A DNA stretch of 64,000 bases from CAVQBC01 sp963710665 (GCA_963710665.1 CAVQBC010000004.1:372001-436000), one strand, 5' to 3'; positions 7,462 to 16,526 are shown, counted from the stretch's first letter. A program made the numbers and translations. Notes: a model not told the origin generated them from the letters alone.

Positions 7462-10311
7462 GTGACCATCGCTGTGGCCCGCAGCTCGGGCGTGCTGGAG
7501 CGCGATGCCGAACTGACCGGCATCGAGGCGGTGGTGGCGCGGGCACGCGCGGGACACGGCAGCCTGGTGGTGCTCGAGGGGCGCGCGGGCATCGGCAAGT
7601 CCGCCCTCGTCGCGGCGGCGCGCGGCCCGGCGGAGGCGGCCGGGCTGCGGGTGCTGCGCGCCCGCGGCGGCGAGCTCGAGCGCGACTTCGCGTTCGGCAT
7701 CGTGCGCCAGCTGCTCGAGCCCGCGCTCGCCGAGGCGCCGGCCGGCGCGCGCGGCGAGCTCCTCCAGGGGCCGGCGGGCGAGGCCGTCCGGCTGCTGGCC
7801 CTGCCGGGCGCCGCGACCGTCCCCGGGGCCCCGGCCGCGGTGCCCGACGCGTCGTTCACCGTGCTGCACGGCCTGTACTGGCTGTGCGCGAACCTGGCCG
7901 CCTCGTCGCCGCTGCTGATCACCGTCGACGACGGCCACTGGGCCGACCTGCCCTCGCTGCGCTTCCTCGCCTTCCTCCTGCCGCGCCTCGACGAGCTGCC
8001 GCTCGCGCTGCTCGTGGCCACCCGCGCGCCGGCGCGGTGGCAGGCCGCCGCGCCCCTGCTCGACGTGCTGCTCGGCGATCCCGCCGCGCGCGTGCTGCGT
8101 CCCGCGCCGCTGTCGGAGGCCGCCGTGGCGCACCTCGTCGCGGACGGGCTGGGCCGCGCCCCCGCGCCGGCCTTCGCCGCCGCCTGCCACCGCGCCACCG
8201 GCGGGCTCCCGTTCCTGGTGCGCGAGCTCGTCGCGGCGCTGCGGGAGGACCGCGTGGCGCCCACCACCGCCGCGGCGGAGCACGTCGAGACGTTCGGCGG
8301 GCGCGCGGTCAGCCGCGCCATCCTCCTGCGGCTCGGGCGCCTGCCCGAGCCGGCGACGCGGCTCGCCCAGGCCGTCGCGGTGCTGGAGACCGCCGAGCTC
8401 GCCCCCGCGGCCGAGCTGGCGGACCTCGACGTCGACGCCGCCGGGGAGGCCGCGGACCGGCTCGTGGAGGCCGGCATCCTGCGGTCGCGGAGGCCGCTGG
8501 CGTTCGTGCATCCGATCGTGCGCGTGGGGATCCTCGAGGAGGTCCCCGCGGCCGCCCGCACCCGCGCGCACCGCCGCGCCGCGGAGGTGCTCGCGGCTCG
8601 CGGCGCCGGTGAGGAGCGCGTCGCCGAGCACCTGCTGGCGACGGAGCCGCGCGGCGATCCGTGGGCGGTCGAGCACCTGGCGCGGGCGGCGCGGGCGGCG
8701 GCGTCGGTCGGCGCGCCCGAGCCGGCGGCCAGCTACCTGCGCCGCGCGCTGGCGGAGCCGCCGGCCGCCGAGGCACGCGCCGCGCTGCTGCTCGAGCTCG
8801 GGGTGGCCGAGGTCACCGCCGGGCAGGCGGAGGGCGAGTCGCACCTGCGCGAGGCGCTCGAGACCGCGGGCGACGACGGCGTGCGGCTGGGCGCCGGGCT
8901 CGTGCTCGCCCACGCCCTCGGCCGCGCGGAGCAGATCGGGCCCGCGGTCGAGGTGATCGACCGGGCGGCGGCCATGCTCGCCGACGCCGACGGGCCGGCC
9001 CGGCGGCTGCTCGAGCCGATGGCGCTCGGGGCGGGCATGCTCGACGCCGCGACGGCGCCCGGCCTCGCCCCGCGCCTCGACGCGATGCGCCGCGCCGCGG
9101 AGGACCCGGCGGCCCCGCGCGAGGTGCTCGGCGTGGCGGCGCTGGTCGCCGTGCACGCGAACGAGCCGGCCGAGACGTGCGCCTCGCTGGCCCGCCGGGC
9201 GCTCGCCGCCGGGCCCCGGATGGTGCCCGCCCCCACCGACCCGCCCTGGTTCGCCCAGGCGACGATCGCGCTCGTGTGGGCCGACGCGGGCGAGGAGGCC
9301 GCCGTCGCGCTGGACGCCGGCGTGCTGGAGAGCCGCCGCACCGCCGACCCGGGGCTGTTCGCCGCGAGCCACGCCCAGCGCGCCTGGCTGCGGCTGCGGT
9401 GGGGCGACCTGCGCGGCGCCGAGGCGGACGCCCGCCTGGTGCTCGATGCCGCCGGGCTCGCCGCGCCCGCCCTGTATCGCAAGCTCGCGGCCGCCATCCT
9501 CGTCGAGGTCCTCGTCGAGCAGGGCGAGACGGCGCGCGCGGAGGGACGCCTCGACGGCGCCGGCGTCCTCCCGCGGACGCACACCTCGGCCGTCCTGCGA
9601 CTCGCTCGCGGTCGCCTGCGCCTCGCGCAGGGCCGGCCCGCGGACGCGCTCGAGGACATGCTGGCCGCGGGCGACGTCGCGTTGGCGACCGGCTCGCTCT
9701 GCCCCGGCTTCCTGCCGTGGCGCTCGGCGGCGGCGTCGGCCCACCTCGCCCTGGGCGACCGCGACGCGGCGCTCGCCCTGGCGCGGGAGGAGGTCGCGCT
9801 GGCGCGGGCCTTCGGCGCGGCTCGCACGCTCGGCGTCGCCCTGCGCGCCGCGGGCGTGGCCGAGGGCGACGAGGCGGGCGAGGCGCTGCTGGACGAGAGC
9901 ATCGACCGGCTCGACCGCGCCGGGGTCCCGCTCGAGCGCGCGCGGGCGCAGGTCGACCTCGGTGGCCTCCTCCGCCGCGGCAACCGCCGCGTGGAAGGCC
10001 GCGCCCTGCTGCGCGAGGCGCTCGAGGTCGCCCAGCACGCCGGTGCCGTCGTGCTGGCCGAGCGCGCCGAGACCGAGATCCGCGCCACGGGCGCGCGGCC
10101 GCGGCGGGCCGTGCTCAGCGGTATCGAGGCGCTGACCGCCAGCGAGCGCCGCGTCGCCGAGATCGCGGCCGACGGGCTCACGAACCGCGAGATCGCGCAG
10201 GCGCTGTTCGTCACCATGCGCACGGTCGAGGGCCACCTCACGAGCGCGTACGGGAAGCTCGAGGTGCGCTCGCGCGCCGAGCTCCCCGCCGCCCTCGGTC
10301 GCGGCGTCTAG
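7462..10311 (+). CDS. LuxR-family regulator, large ATP-binding (LAL/MalT-like) type
   Basis: This is a 949-aa signal-transduction ATPase of the LAL class. Residues 40-47 form a Walker A loop (GRAGIGKS), and ITVDDGHWAD is the Walker B-like segment. The middle 500 residues are Ala/Leu/Glu-rich helical repeats resembling TPRs that would sense a ligand or partner. The C-terminal 60 residues are a LuxR helix-turn-helix (LTASERRVAEIAADG, NREIAQALFVTMRTVEGHL). The start is GTG with a TAGTGT box 7 nt upstream. It is divergent from gdh, which makes glutamate catabolism a plausible target. Its stop overlaps that of the convergent acyl-CoA synthetase by 4 bp. Confidence 0.9.
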   Translation: MTIAVARSSGVLERDAELTGIEAVVARARAGHGSLVVLEGRAGIGKSALVAAARGPAEAAGLRVLRARGGELERDFAFGIVRQLLEPALAEAPAGARGELLQGPAGEAVRLLALPGAATVPGAPAAVPDASFTVLHGLYWLCANLAASSPLLITVDDGHWADLPSLRFLAFLLPRLDELPLALLVATRAPARWQAAAPLLDVLLGDPAARVLRPAPLSEAAVAHLVADGLGRAPAPAFAAACHRATGGLPFLVRELVAALREDRVAPTTAAAEHVETFGGRAVSRAILLRLGRLPEPATRLAQAVAVLETAELAPAAELADLDVDAAGEAADRLVEAGILRSRRPLAFVHPIVRVGILEEVPAAARTRAHRRAAEVLAARGAGEERVAEHLLATEPRGDPWAVEHLARAARAAASVGAPEPAASYLRRALAEPPAAEARAALLLELGVAEVTAGQAEGESHLREALETAGDDGVRLGAGLVLAHALGRAEQIGPAVEVIDRAAAMLADADGPARRLLEPMALGAGMLDAATAPGLAPRLDAMRRAAEDPAAPREVLGVAALVAVHANEPAETCASLARRALAAGPRMVPAPTDPPWFAQATIALVWADAGEEAAVALDAGVLESRRTADPGLFAASHAQRAWLRLRWGDLRGAEADARLVLDAAGLAAPALYRKLAAAILVEVLVEQGETARAEGRLDGAGVLPRTHTSAVLRLARGRLRLAQGRPADALEDMLAAGDVALATGSLCPGFLPWRSAAASAHLALGDRDAALALAREEVALARAFGAARTLGVALRAAGVAEGDEAGEALLDESIDRLDRAGVPLERARAQVDLGGLLRRGNRRVEGRALLREALEVAQHAGAVVLAERAETEIRATGARPRRAVLSGIEALTASERRVAEIAADGLTNREIAQALFVTMRTVEGHLTSAYGKLEVRSRAELPAALGRGV

Positions 10312-11936
10312 GCCGCCGCCGCCAGCCCGAGCCCGAGCTCCGCGACCGCGATCTCGCGCAGCCGGAACTTCTGGACCTTGCCGGTGACCGTCATCGGGAA
10401 GGCGTCCACGAGCTTCCAGAAGCGGGGGATCTTGTAGCTCGCGATGCGGCCCCGGCACGCGGCGACCAGCGACTCCTCGGTGACCTCGGCGCCGTCGTGC
10501 AGCCGGAGCCACGCCATGACCTCCTCGCCGTAGTGCTCGCTGGGCACGCCGATCACCTGCACGTCGGCGACGCCGGCGACGCCGTGGAGGAACTCCTCGA
10601 TCTCGCGCGGATAGATGTTCTCGCCGCCGCGGATGATCATGTCCTTGATGCGCCCGACGATGGAGACGTAGCCGTCGTCGTCCATGACGGCCAGGTCGCC
10701 GCTGTGCATCCAGCCGTCGGCGTCGATCGCGCCGCGGGTCGCCTCCTCGTCGTCCCAGTAGCCGAGCATGACGCTGTAGCCACGGGTGCACTGCTCGCCG
10801 GGCGTCCCGCGCGGGACGACCGCGCCGGTCGCGGGGTCGACGACCTTGACCTCCAGATGCGGGTGGACGCGCCCGACGGTCCCGACGCGCTTGGAGAGCG
10901 GGTCGTCGAGCGCCGTCTGCGTCGAGACCGGCGAGGTCTCGGTCATGCCGCAGATGATCGTGACCCCGTCCATGTGCATCCGCGTCCGCACCTGCTTCAT
11001 CACCTCGACCGGACACGGCGCGCCGCCCATCATCCCGGTGCGCAGGCTCGAGAGGTCATAGCGCTCGAACCCCGGCTCGGCCAGCTCCGCGATGAACATC
11101 GTCGGCACCCCGTAGAGCGACGTGCAGCGCTCGGCCTCGACGGCCGCGAGCACGGCGGCGGCGTCGAACGACTCGCCGGGCACGACGATGCAGGCGCCGT
11201 GGCTCACGCAGCCGAGGCTGCCGAGGACCATGCCGAACGTGTGGTAGAAGGGCACCGGGACGCAGACGCGGTCGTGCTCGGAGTAGCGGACCGCGCGGCC
11301 GGTCAGGTACGCGTTGTTGAGGATGTTGCGGTGCGAGAGCGTCGCGCCCTTCGGGAACCCGGTCGTCCCCGACGTGTACTGGATGTTGATCGGATCACCG
11401 GGGCGCAGCGACGCCTCGCGCTCGGCGAGCTCGGCGTCGGCGATGCGCTCGCCGGCGGCCAGGAAGGCCTCCCAGTCGTCCTCCAGCACGACCGCGGCGG
11501 GCAGCGCCAGGCCGTCGTCGCCGGCGTCGCGGAGCATCGCGACGTAGTCCGCGTCGCGGTGGCCGCGGGCCATGACGAGCAGGCTCACGCCGGCCTTCTC
11601 GAGCGCGTAGGCGAGCTCGGTCGTCTTGTAGGCGGGGTTGATCGTGACGAGGATCGCGCCGATGCGGGCGGTCGCGTACTGGGTCACCACCCACTCGTAC
11701 CGGTTCGGCGCCCAGATCCCGACGCGGTCGCCCTTGCCCACGCCGTGCGCCATGAACGCGCGGGCGGCCCGGTCGACCTCCTCCCACAGCCGGGCGTAGG
11801 TCGCGCGGTAGCCCTGGTGGGGGACGACGAGGGCTTCACGGTCGCCGAAGCGCTCGGCGGTCCGGCGCAGGCGCTCGCCGATCGTCTCCTCGAGCAGGGG
11901 TACGTCGCGCGGTCCGCGCGCGCAGGACGTGGTCAT
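10308..11936 (-). CDS. AMP-binding acyl-CoA synthetase
   Basis: This 542-aa enzyme is of the fatty-acyl-CoA ligase type, activating a carboxylic acid to an acyl-adenylate and then a CoA thioester. The AMP-binding signature YTSGTTGFPKG is near residue 185. The A5-like segment YGVPTMF, the GYWDDEEAT region and the late catalytic-lysine segment TVTGKVQKFRLRE are all present. Length and order of motifs match medium/long-chain acyl-CoA synthetases. A GGAGAGG ribosome-binding site precedes the ATG. Two tiny genes lie immediately upstream on the same strand and may be co-transcribed. The substrate cannot be told from sequence. Confidence 0.9.
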   Translation of the reverse strand: MTTSCARGPRDVPLLEETIGERLRRTAERFGDREALVVPHQGYRATYARLWEEVDRAARAFMAHGVGKGDRVGIWAPNRYEWVVTQYATARIGAILVTINPAYKTTELAYALEKAGVSLLVMARGHRDADYVAMLRDAGDDGLALPAAVVLEDDWEAFLAAGERIADAELAEREASLRPGDPINIQYTSGTTGFPKGATLSHRNILNNAYLTGRAVRYSEHDRVCVPVPFYHTFGMVLGSLGCVSHGACIVVPGESFDAAAVLAAVEAERCTSLYGVPTMFIAELAEPGFERYDLSSLRTGMMGGAPCPVEVMKQVRTRMHMDGVTIICGMTETSPVSTQTALDDPLSKRVGTVGRVHPHLEVKVVDPATGAVVPRGTPGEQCTRGYSVMLGYWDDEEATRGAIDADGWMHSGDLAVMDDDGYVSIVGRIKDMIIRGGENIYPREIEEFLHGVAGVADVQVIGVPSEHYGEEVMAWLRLHDGAEVTEESLVAACRGRIASYKIPRFWKLVDAFPMTVTGKVQKFRLREIAVAELGLGLAAAA

Positions 11937-11979
11937 GTGGGCCTCTCCGTTGGTGAACGAGGTGGGTGTGGGGCGGGCG

Positions 11980-12159
11980 TCAGCTCGCCCACACGAGGAC
12001 CGGTGGCACGAGCACCACCGTCAGGACGGCGATCAGCGCGACGGCCGCGTCCTGGGGAGCGCGCTGCGCGGCGCACGCCGGGTGGAAGGCGCGCCCGGTC
12101 TCGGGGTCGGGGACGCGCGGTCCCGCGATCGGGAGCGCGCAGATCGCGCAGTCGCCCAT
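11980..12159 (-). CDS. small zinc-ribbon-like membrane protein (59 aa)
   Basis: This small ORF begins MGDCAICALPIAGP and carries a CxxC pair at residues 4-7 and a later FHPACA (HxxC) at residues 26-29, a plausible treble-clef zinc site. It ends in about 20 hydrophobic residues (VALIAVLTVVLVPPVLVW) that would span the membrane. The start follows the stop of the 60-aa gene upstream by only 4 bp, and the acyl-CoA synthetase gene starts 43 bp downstream. I do not know a named family. Coding status rests on the motif pattern and the tight spacing. Confidence 0.5.
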   Translation of the reverse strand: MGDCAICALPIAGPRVPDPETGRAFHPACAAQRAPQDAAVALIAVLTVVLVPPVLVWAS

Positions 12160-12163
12160 CGGC

Positions 12164-12346
12164 TCAGGGCGCGAGGCGATAGAAGTGCGCGCTGCGGAAG
12201 TGCACGACGCGCCGGTAGGCGTGGGCGGTCCCGTGCTCGTCGTCCCAGTTCAGGCGCGACGGCGAGCTGGGTCGGAACGCCGTCTGCCCGCGCGCGGGGC
12301 CGTCGATGAAGTAGACGCGCCGGCTGGGAGGGATCGTGCTGGTCAT
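12164..12346 (-). CDS. hypothetical protein (60 aa)
   Basis: The protein starts MTSTIPPSRRVYFIDGPARG and is rich in aromatic residues and Arg/His. Start choice: an AGGAG ribosome-binding site lies 6 nt before the ATG at 12346. The frame stays open further upstream, but that part is low-complexity Arg/Pro/Ala and not convincing. It sits 4 bp before the small zinc-ribbon gene, so the two are probably translated together. Function is unknown. Confidence 0.55.
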   Translation of the reverse strand: MTSTIPPSRRVYFIDGPARGQTAFRPSSPSRLNWDDEHGTAHAYRRVVHFRSAHFYRLAP

Positions 12347-12556
12347 GGGGCTCTCCTGGGTCCTCGGGGGTGCGGAGGCCGATGGTGAGGCCCGGCGGCC
12401 GTGCTCGCACCGGGTGGGCACCCCGGACTTGGCGCGCGCCGCGGGATGCCTCGGTGCGGCAGGCCGTACCGCGGTGGCGGGCGCTGGCCGCACTTGGCCC
12501 GACGAACTCCCGCGCGTCAGGACGGCGGCGCCGGCGCTTGGTGGCAGGCGGGTCGG

Positions 12557-12621
12557 GTCGAGCGGAACCATCCTGCCCTGAGGTCGCATAGCGAACCCTG
12601 GCCAGGATGCTTCCGCTCGAC
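12557..12621. repeat. 20-bp imperfect inverted repeat
   Basis: The arms at 12557-12576 and 12602-12621 are inverted copies matching at 18 of 20 positions (GTCGAGCGGAA then CATCCTG), with a 25-nt loop. It lies at the 3' end of the decayed exported-protein gene. It could be that gene's old terminator or a scar of rearrangement. Confidence 0.5.
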
Positions 12622-13102
12622 GGGCCGTCAGTGGTGAGCAGGTCCGGGACCTCCATGGCCGGGAAGTGGCCGCGCCGGTCGTACCGGACCAGTGCTCGTC
12701 GCGCCCGCGGGGTCGAGCAGGCTGCGGATCGTGGTGTCGGCGGCGAAGACGGCCACGCCCCGCGGCGGCCCGGCGTCCTCGCCCGCATGCCCGCCGGCAC
12801 CGTCTTCAGCAGGCTCCGGTGGCTGTCCGGGTCGATCACCCGCACCGACCGCAGGTCCGCGGCCCCCTCGAGGGTGTTGGTGAGCTGGAGCTCGTAGAGC
12901 ACGTGGTAGCGCCCGTCGGTGCCTCGCACTGGGGCGATGGCCCGTTGCGGGACCTCCGCGACGACGATGGGCGTCAGCGGGCCCGTGGTGCCGCGCGCGG
13001 CCTGCGCCGGCGCCGCCGTCGGCGCCACGAGCGCCGGCGCCATCCCACGACGGCGACCGTCCAGCCGTTCCTGAACCCCGCCTGCACCCGGCTGGAAGCC
13101 AT
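12600..13102 (-). pseudogene. decayed exported protein, at least two frameshifts
   Basis: A good ribosome-binding site (GAGGAG) precedes an ATG at 13102, opening a typical signal-peptide start (MASSRVQAGFRNGWTVAVVG). The hydrophobic core and AQA cleavage-like end continue only in the next frame, from MAPALVAPTAAPAQA at 13043. That frame gives a convincing beta-rich stretch (RYHVLYELQLTNTLEGAADL) up to about 12800, after which plausible protein sequence resumes in another frame (VAVFAADTTIRSLLDP). The pieces resemble the N-terminal domain that precedes M23 peptidase domains in some bacteria, but no peptidase domain follows. The lower boundary is uncertain. From here to 13242 I see no gene. Confidence 0.5.
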
Positions 13103-13242
13103 CTCGCGTCTCCTCGGACGTCGACCGTCACACGTCCCGCTCCCACGCCCGGCGACGGCACCCTTTGCGCCGCGATCGTTCCCGGCCCGGCGACCGGTGT
13201 CAAGCGGGTACCGACCGCCCCGGCGACGGGGCCGGCGCGAGG

Positions 13243-15465
13243 TCAGGTGCGCGCGAGCCCGGGGTCGCCGAGCGGGTGCCGGCGGCGGATCCCGTAGAGC
13301 GTCGTGCGCTCGGCGGCGGGCCGGCCGGCGCGGTGGGCGGCGCCGATGAGGTCCTCCGGGTCGAGCTTGACGCCGTGGTAGCTGCCCGCCATGCGGCTGA
13401 TCGACTCCTCCATCAGCGTGCCGCCGAGGTCGTTGACGCCCCAGCGCAGCGCCTCGGTGGCGGCGTCGAGGCCCATCTTGACCCAGCTCGCCTGCAGGCT
13501 GGGGACACTGTGGCCGAGGGCGAGCCGGAACGCCGCGGTGTGCTTGAGGTTCTCCTCGCGGCTGATCTCCTCGATCCCGTGGGTGCGCCCGAGCAGGGTG
13601 TGGAACGGGATGAACGAGAGCGGCACGAACTCGGTGAAGCCGCCCGTCCGCTCCTGCAGCTCGCGCACCACGCGCATGTGCTCGGCCAGCTCCCACGGCT
13701 CCTCGACGTGGCCGAACATCACCGTGACCGTCGAGCGCAGCCCGGCGGCGTGGCTGGCCTCGATGATCTCCACCCAGCGGCGGGCGGGCAGCTTGTTCGG
13801 GCTGATCCGCTCGCGCACGCCGTCGTGCAGCACCTCGGCGGCGGTGCCGGGGGTCGACCCCAGCCCCGCGTCGCGCAGGCGCTCGAACACCGCGCGCGGC
13901 GACAGGCCGGAGGTCTGGCACATGTGGTCGACCTCCATCGGCGAGTAGGCGTGCAGGTGCAGGTCCGGCGCCACCTCGTGCGCGAACCGCAGCCAGTCCT
14001 CGTAGTCGGAGAGCGCCCAGTCGGGGTGGATGCCGGACTGCATGCACAGCTCGGTCGCGCCGTAGGCGACGGCCTCGCGCACGCGCTCGGCGAAGTCCTC
14101 GCGCTCGTGGACGTAGGCGTCGGGTGAGCGCCGCCCCTGGCCGAAGCCGCAGAACGCGCAGCCGACGATGCAGATGTTGGAGACGTTGACGTTGCGGTTG
14201 ACCACGAACGTCACGGTGTCGCCGGCCAGCTCCGCGCGCAGCTCGTCCGCGGCCTGGCGCATCGCCTCGATCGCCTCGGGGCGGGTCTCCGCGAACAGCG
14301 CGGTCAGCTCGTCCTCGCCCAGCCGCCCGCCGGCCCGCGCGCGCTCGATGGCCGGCCCGACGACGTCGCGGCGGATCGGCCGCGGCGGCTCGCCGCGGCC
14401 GGACCCCCGCCGCGGGATGAAGCTCCAGAAGCGCGCCTTGATGACGTCGAGCACGCCCTGGGCGATCCACTCGGGGTCGATGTAGCGCGCGTACACGCAC
14501 AGCCGCTCGCTCAGCGCCACGCCGTCGGCCGCGAGGCGCTTGCGCACCTGGTGCGGCGACGGGAAGGGATGCTCGGGCGAGATGTGGTCGCCGTTGGCGC
14601 TCAGCCCGCCGAGGTCGGTCGCGCCCGCCGCGACCAGCTCCGGCCACCAGTCGGCGAGGTTGGGCGGGATCTGGATCCCGACGCCGGGCAGGAGGCGGCG
14701 CGCCTCGGCGACGAGCCGCTTCATGTCCTCGATCGAGACCGGCGTGGCCCACGCCGGAAGGTCGCGGTGCGGGGACTCGGAGACACCCGTGCGCCAGAAG
14801 CGCTCCGCCGCGTCGCCGGCGATGTCGGCGGGCTCCTCGCCGTAGTAGCGGCGGTGCGGGACGAAGTTCTGCAGGATCACCTCCTGCAGGTGCCCGTGCT
14901 CGGCGTGCACGGCCGCCAGCGCCTCGAGCGCCGCCATGCGATCCGCCTCGGTCTCGCCGATCCCCACGAGGATCCCGCTCGTGAACGGGATCCGCAGCGC
15001 GCCCGCGGCGCGGATCGTCGCGAGCCGCTCGGCCGGCTGCTTGGTGGGCGAGCCCTGGTGGACCACGAGGTCGTCGACGACCGACTCGAGCATCAGGCCC
15101 TGCGAGGCGGTCACCTCGCGCAGCCGGGCGAGGTCCGCCGGGGAGAGCACCCCGAGGTTCGTGTGCGGCAGCAGGCCGCGCTCGAGGGCGCGCTCGCACG
15201 CCCACACCACGTAGGCGGTGAAGTCCTCGTGCCCGAGCTCCGCGAGCCGCGCGCGGACCTCGGGATGGTGGTCCGGCGCCTCGCCGGTGAGCACCAGGAG
15301 CTCCTTGACGTGGCGGCGCGCGGCATGGTCGAGCAGGCGCTCGACCTCCTCGGGCTCGTGCAGGTGGGGCCGGTGGGTCGCGAACGCGCAGTACTTGCAG
15401 TGACAACGGCAGGTGCGCGACAACGACAGCGTCACGTTGCGGGAGAAGGTCACCCGGCGGCGCAT
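13243..15465 (-). CDS. fbiC: 7,8-didemethyl-8-hydroxy-5-deazariboflavin (FO) synthase, CofG-CofH fusion
   Basis: This 740-aa bifunctional radical-SAM enzyme makes FO, the chromophore of coenzyme F420, from tyrosine and 5-amino-6-ribitylaminouracil. Two CxxxCxxC [4Fe-4S] motifs are seen: CRCHCKYC near residue 20 in the CofG half and CIVGCAFC near residue 430 in the CofH half. The actinobacterial FbiC architecture and length are matched. The ATG at 15465 is preferred over an upstream one at 15519 because the radical-SAM domain begins just after it and a TATGGT box lies 9 nt upstream. The gene is divergent from a THI5-like lipoprotein. Its presence implies F420-dependent metabolism. Confidence 0.95.
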   Translation of the reverse strand: MRRRVTFSRNVTLSLSRTCRCHCKYCAFATHRPHLHEPEEVERLLDHAARRHVKELLVLTGEAPDHHPEVRARLAELGHEDFTAYVVWACERALERGLLPHTNLGVLSPADLARLREVTASQGLMLESVVDDLVVHQGSPTKQPAERLATIRAAGALRIPFTSGILVGIGETEADRMAALEALAAVHAEHGHLQEVILQNFVPHRRYYGEEPADIAGDAAERFWRTGVSESPHRDLPAWATPVSIEDMKRLVAEARRLLPGVGIQIPPNLADWWPELVAAGATDLGGLSANGDHISPEHPFPSPHQVRKRLAADGVALSERLCVYARYIDPEWIAQGVLDVIKARFWSFIPRRGSGRGEPPRPIRRDVVGPAIERARAGGRLGEDELTALFAETRPEAIEAMRQAADELRAELAGDTVTFVVNRNVNVSNICIVGCAFCGFGQGRRSPDAYVHEREDFAERVREAVAYGATELCMQSGIHPDWALSDYEDWLRFAHEVAPDLHLHAYSPMEVDHMCQTSGLSPRAVFERLRDAGLGSTPGTAAEVLHDGVRERISPNKLPARRWVEIIEASHAAGLRSTVTVMFGHVEEPWELAEHMRVVRELQERTGGFTEFVPLSFIPFHTLLGRTHGIEEISREENLKHTAAFRLALGHSVPSLQASWVKMGLDAATEALRWGVNDLGGTLMEESISRMAGSYHGVKLDPEDLIGAAHRAGRPAAERTTLYGIRRRHPLGDPGLART

Positions 15466-15474
15466 CGGGGACGC

Positions 15475-15480
15475 ACCATA
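15475..15480 (-). promoter_or_regulatory. -10 box TATGGT upstream of fbiC
   Basis: TATGGT on the reverse strand ends 9 nt before the ATG at 15465. There is no ribosome-binding site in the short leader, so the transcript is probably leaderless or nearly so. Confidence 0.35.
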
Positions 15481-15520
15481 CCTACGCGGGGATACGAGCC
15501 CGCCCGCCCGCCCGGGCAAC

Positions 15521-15526
15521 TACCGT
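15521..15526 (+). promoter_or_regulatory. -10 box TACCGT of a probable leaderless promoter
   Basis: TACCGT lies exactly 7 nt before the GTG start at 15534. The same box and spacing recur before the genes at 53065 and (8 nt) 51769. Confidence 0.45.
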
Positions 15527-15533
15527 TCGCGGC

Positions 15534-16526
15534 GTGGCCGCCCTCCGCATCGCCCTGCTCGCGTGCGTGCTCGCGCTCGCCGCGGCCGGATGCGGCGGTG
15601 ACGACGGAGGCCCGAGCGCGCAGGCGCCGAAGCCGGCGCGCGAGCCCGCCACCCTGCTGCTGGACTTCACGCCCAACGCCGTCCACGCGGGCATCTACGA
15701 GGCCGTTGCGCGCGGCTACGACGACGCGGCGGGCGTGCCGCTCGAGGTCCGCACCCCGAGCGCCTCGACCGACGCGCTCAAGCTCCTGCAGGCCGGCCGC
15801 GCGGACCTCGCGATCCTCGACATCCACGACCTCGGGCTCGCCCGCCAGGGCGGCGCCGACCTGGTCGGTGTGATGGCGGTCGTGCAGCGGCCGCTCGCCG
15901 CCGTCCTCGCCCAGCCGCGGATCCGCACCCCGCGCGACCTGGAGGGCAGGCGGGCGGGCGTCACCGGGCTGCCGTCGGACCGCGCGGTCCTGCGCTCGGT
16001 GGTCTCCGGCGCGGGCGGCGACCCGGGCCGCGTGCGCGAGACGACCATCGGCTTCGAGGCGGTGAAGGCGCTGCTCGCCGGCCGCGTCGACGCCGCGACC
16101 GCGTTCTGGAACGTCGAAGGTGTGGCCCTGAAGCGCGAGAAGCCGGCGACCCGGGAGTTCCGCGTCGACGACTACGGCGCCCCGCCCTACCCCGAGCTCG
16201 TGCTGTGCGTCACCCGCAAGACGCTGCGCGAGCGCCCGGAGCTGGTGCGCGGGGCGATCCAGGGCCTGCGGCGGGGCTACGAGGCGACGATCGCCGACCC
16301 CGCGCAGGCGATCGCGGCGATGACGCGGGCCGAGCGCGGGCTCGACCGCGCCGACCTGCGCGCGCAGCTCGCGGCCGTCACCCCCGTCTTCGCGCCCGGC
16401 GGGCGCCCCTACGGCCGGCTGGACCCCGCGACGCTGCGGGCGTGGGCGGCGTGGGACGTGAAGTTCGGGATCCTCGAGCGCCGCCCCGACGTCGAGCGGG
16501 CGTTCGACTTCGACGCCGCGCGCTGA
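15534..16526 (+). CDS. NMT1/THI5-like substrate-binding lipoprotein
   Basis: This 330-aa lipoprotein has a signal peptide ending in a lipobox (LALAAAGC, Cys near residue 19). The body matches the SsuA/THI5 (NMT1) periplasmic-binding fold: LLLDFTPNAVHAGIYEAVARGY at the front, then AGRADLAILDIHDLG and a FWNVEGV segment. Relatives bind thiamine pyrimidine precursors (ThiY-like) or alkylsulfonates. No permease or ATPase gene is adjacent, so it is an orphan binding protein here. GTG is taken as the start because a TACCGT box lies 7 nt upstream. It ends next to a convergent receiver-like gene. Confidence 0.85.
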   Translation: MAALRIALLACVLALAAAGCGGDDGGPSAQAPKPAREPATLLLDFTPNAVHAGIYEAVARGYDDAAGVPLEVRTPSASTDALKLLQAGRADLAILDIHDLGLARQGGADLVGVMAVVQRPLAAVLAQPRIRTPRDLEGRRAGVTGLPSDRAVLRSVVSGAGGDPGRVRETTIGFEAVKALLAGRVDAATAFWNVEGVALKREKPATREFRVDDYGAPPYPELVLCVTRKTLRERPELVRGAIQGLRRGYEATIADPAQAIAAMTRAERGLDRADLRAQLAAVTPVFAPGGRPYGRLDPATLRAWAAWDVKFGILERRPDVERAFDFDAAR

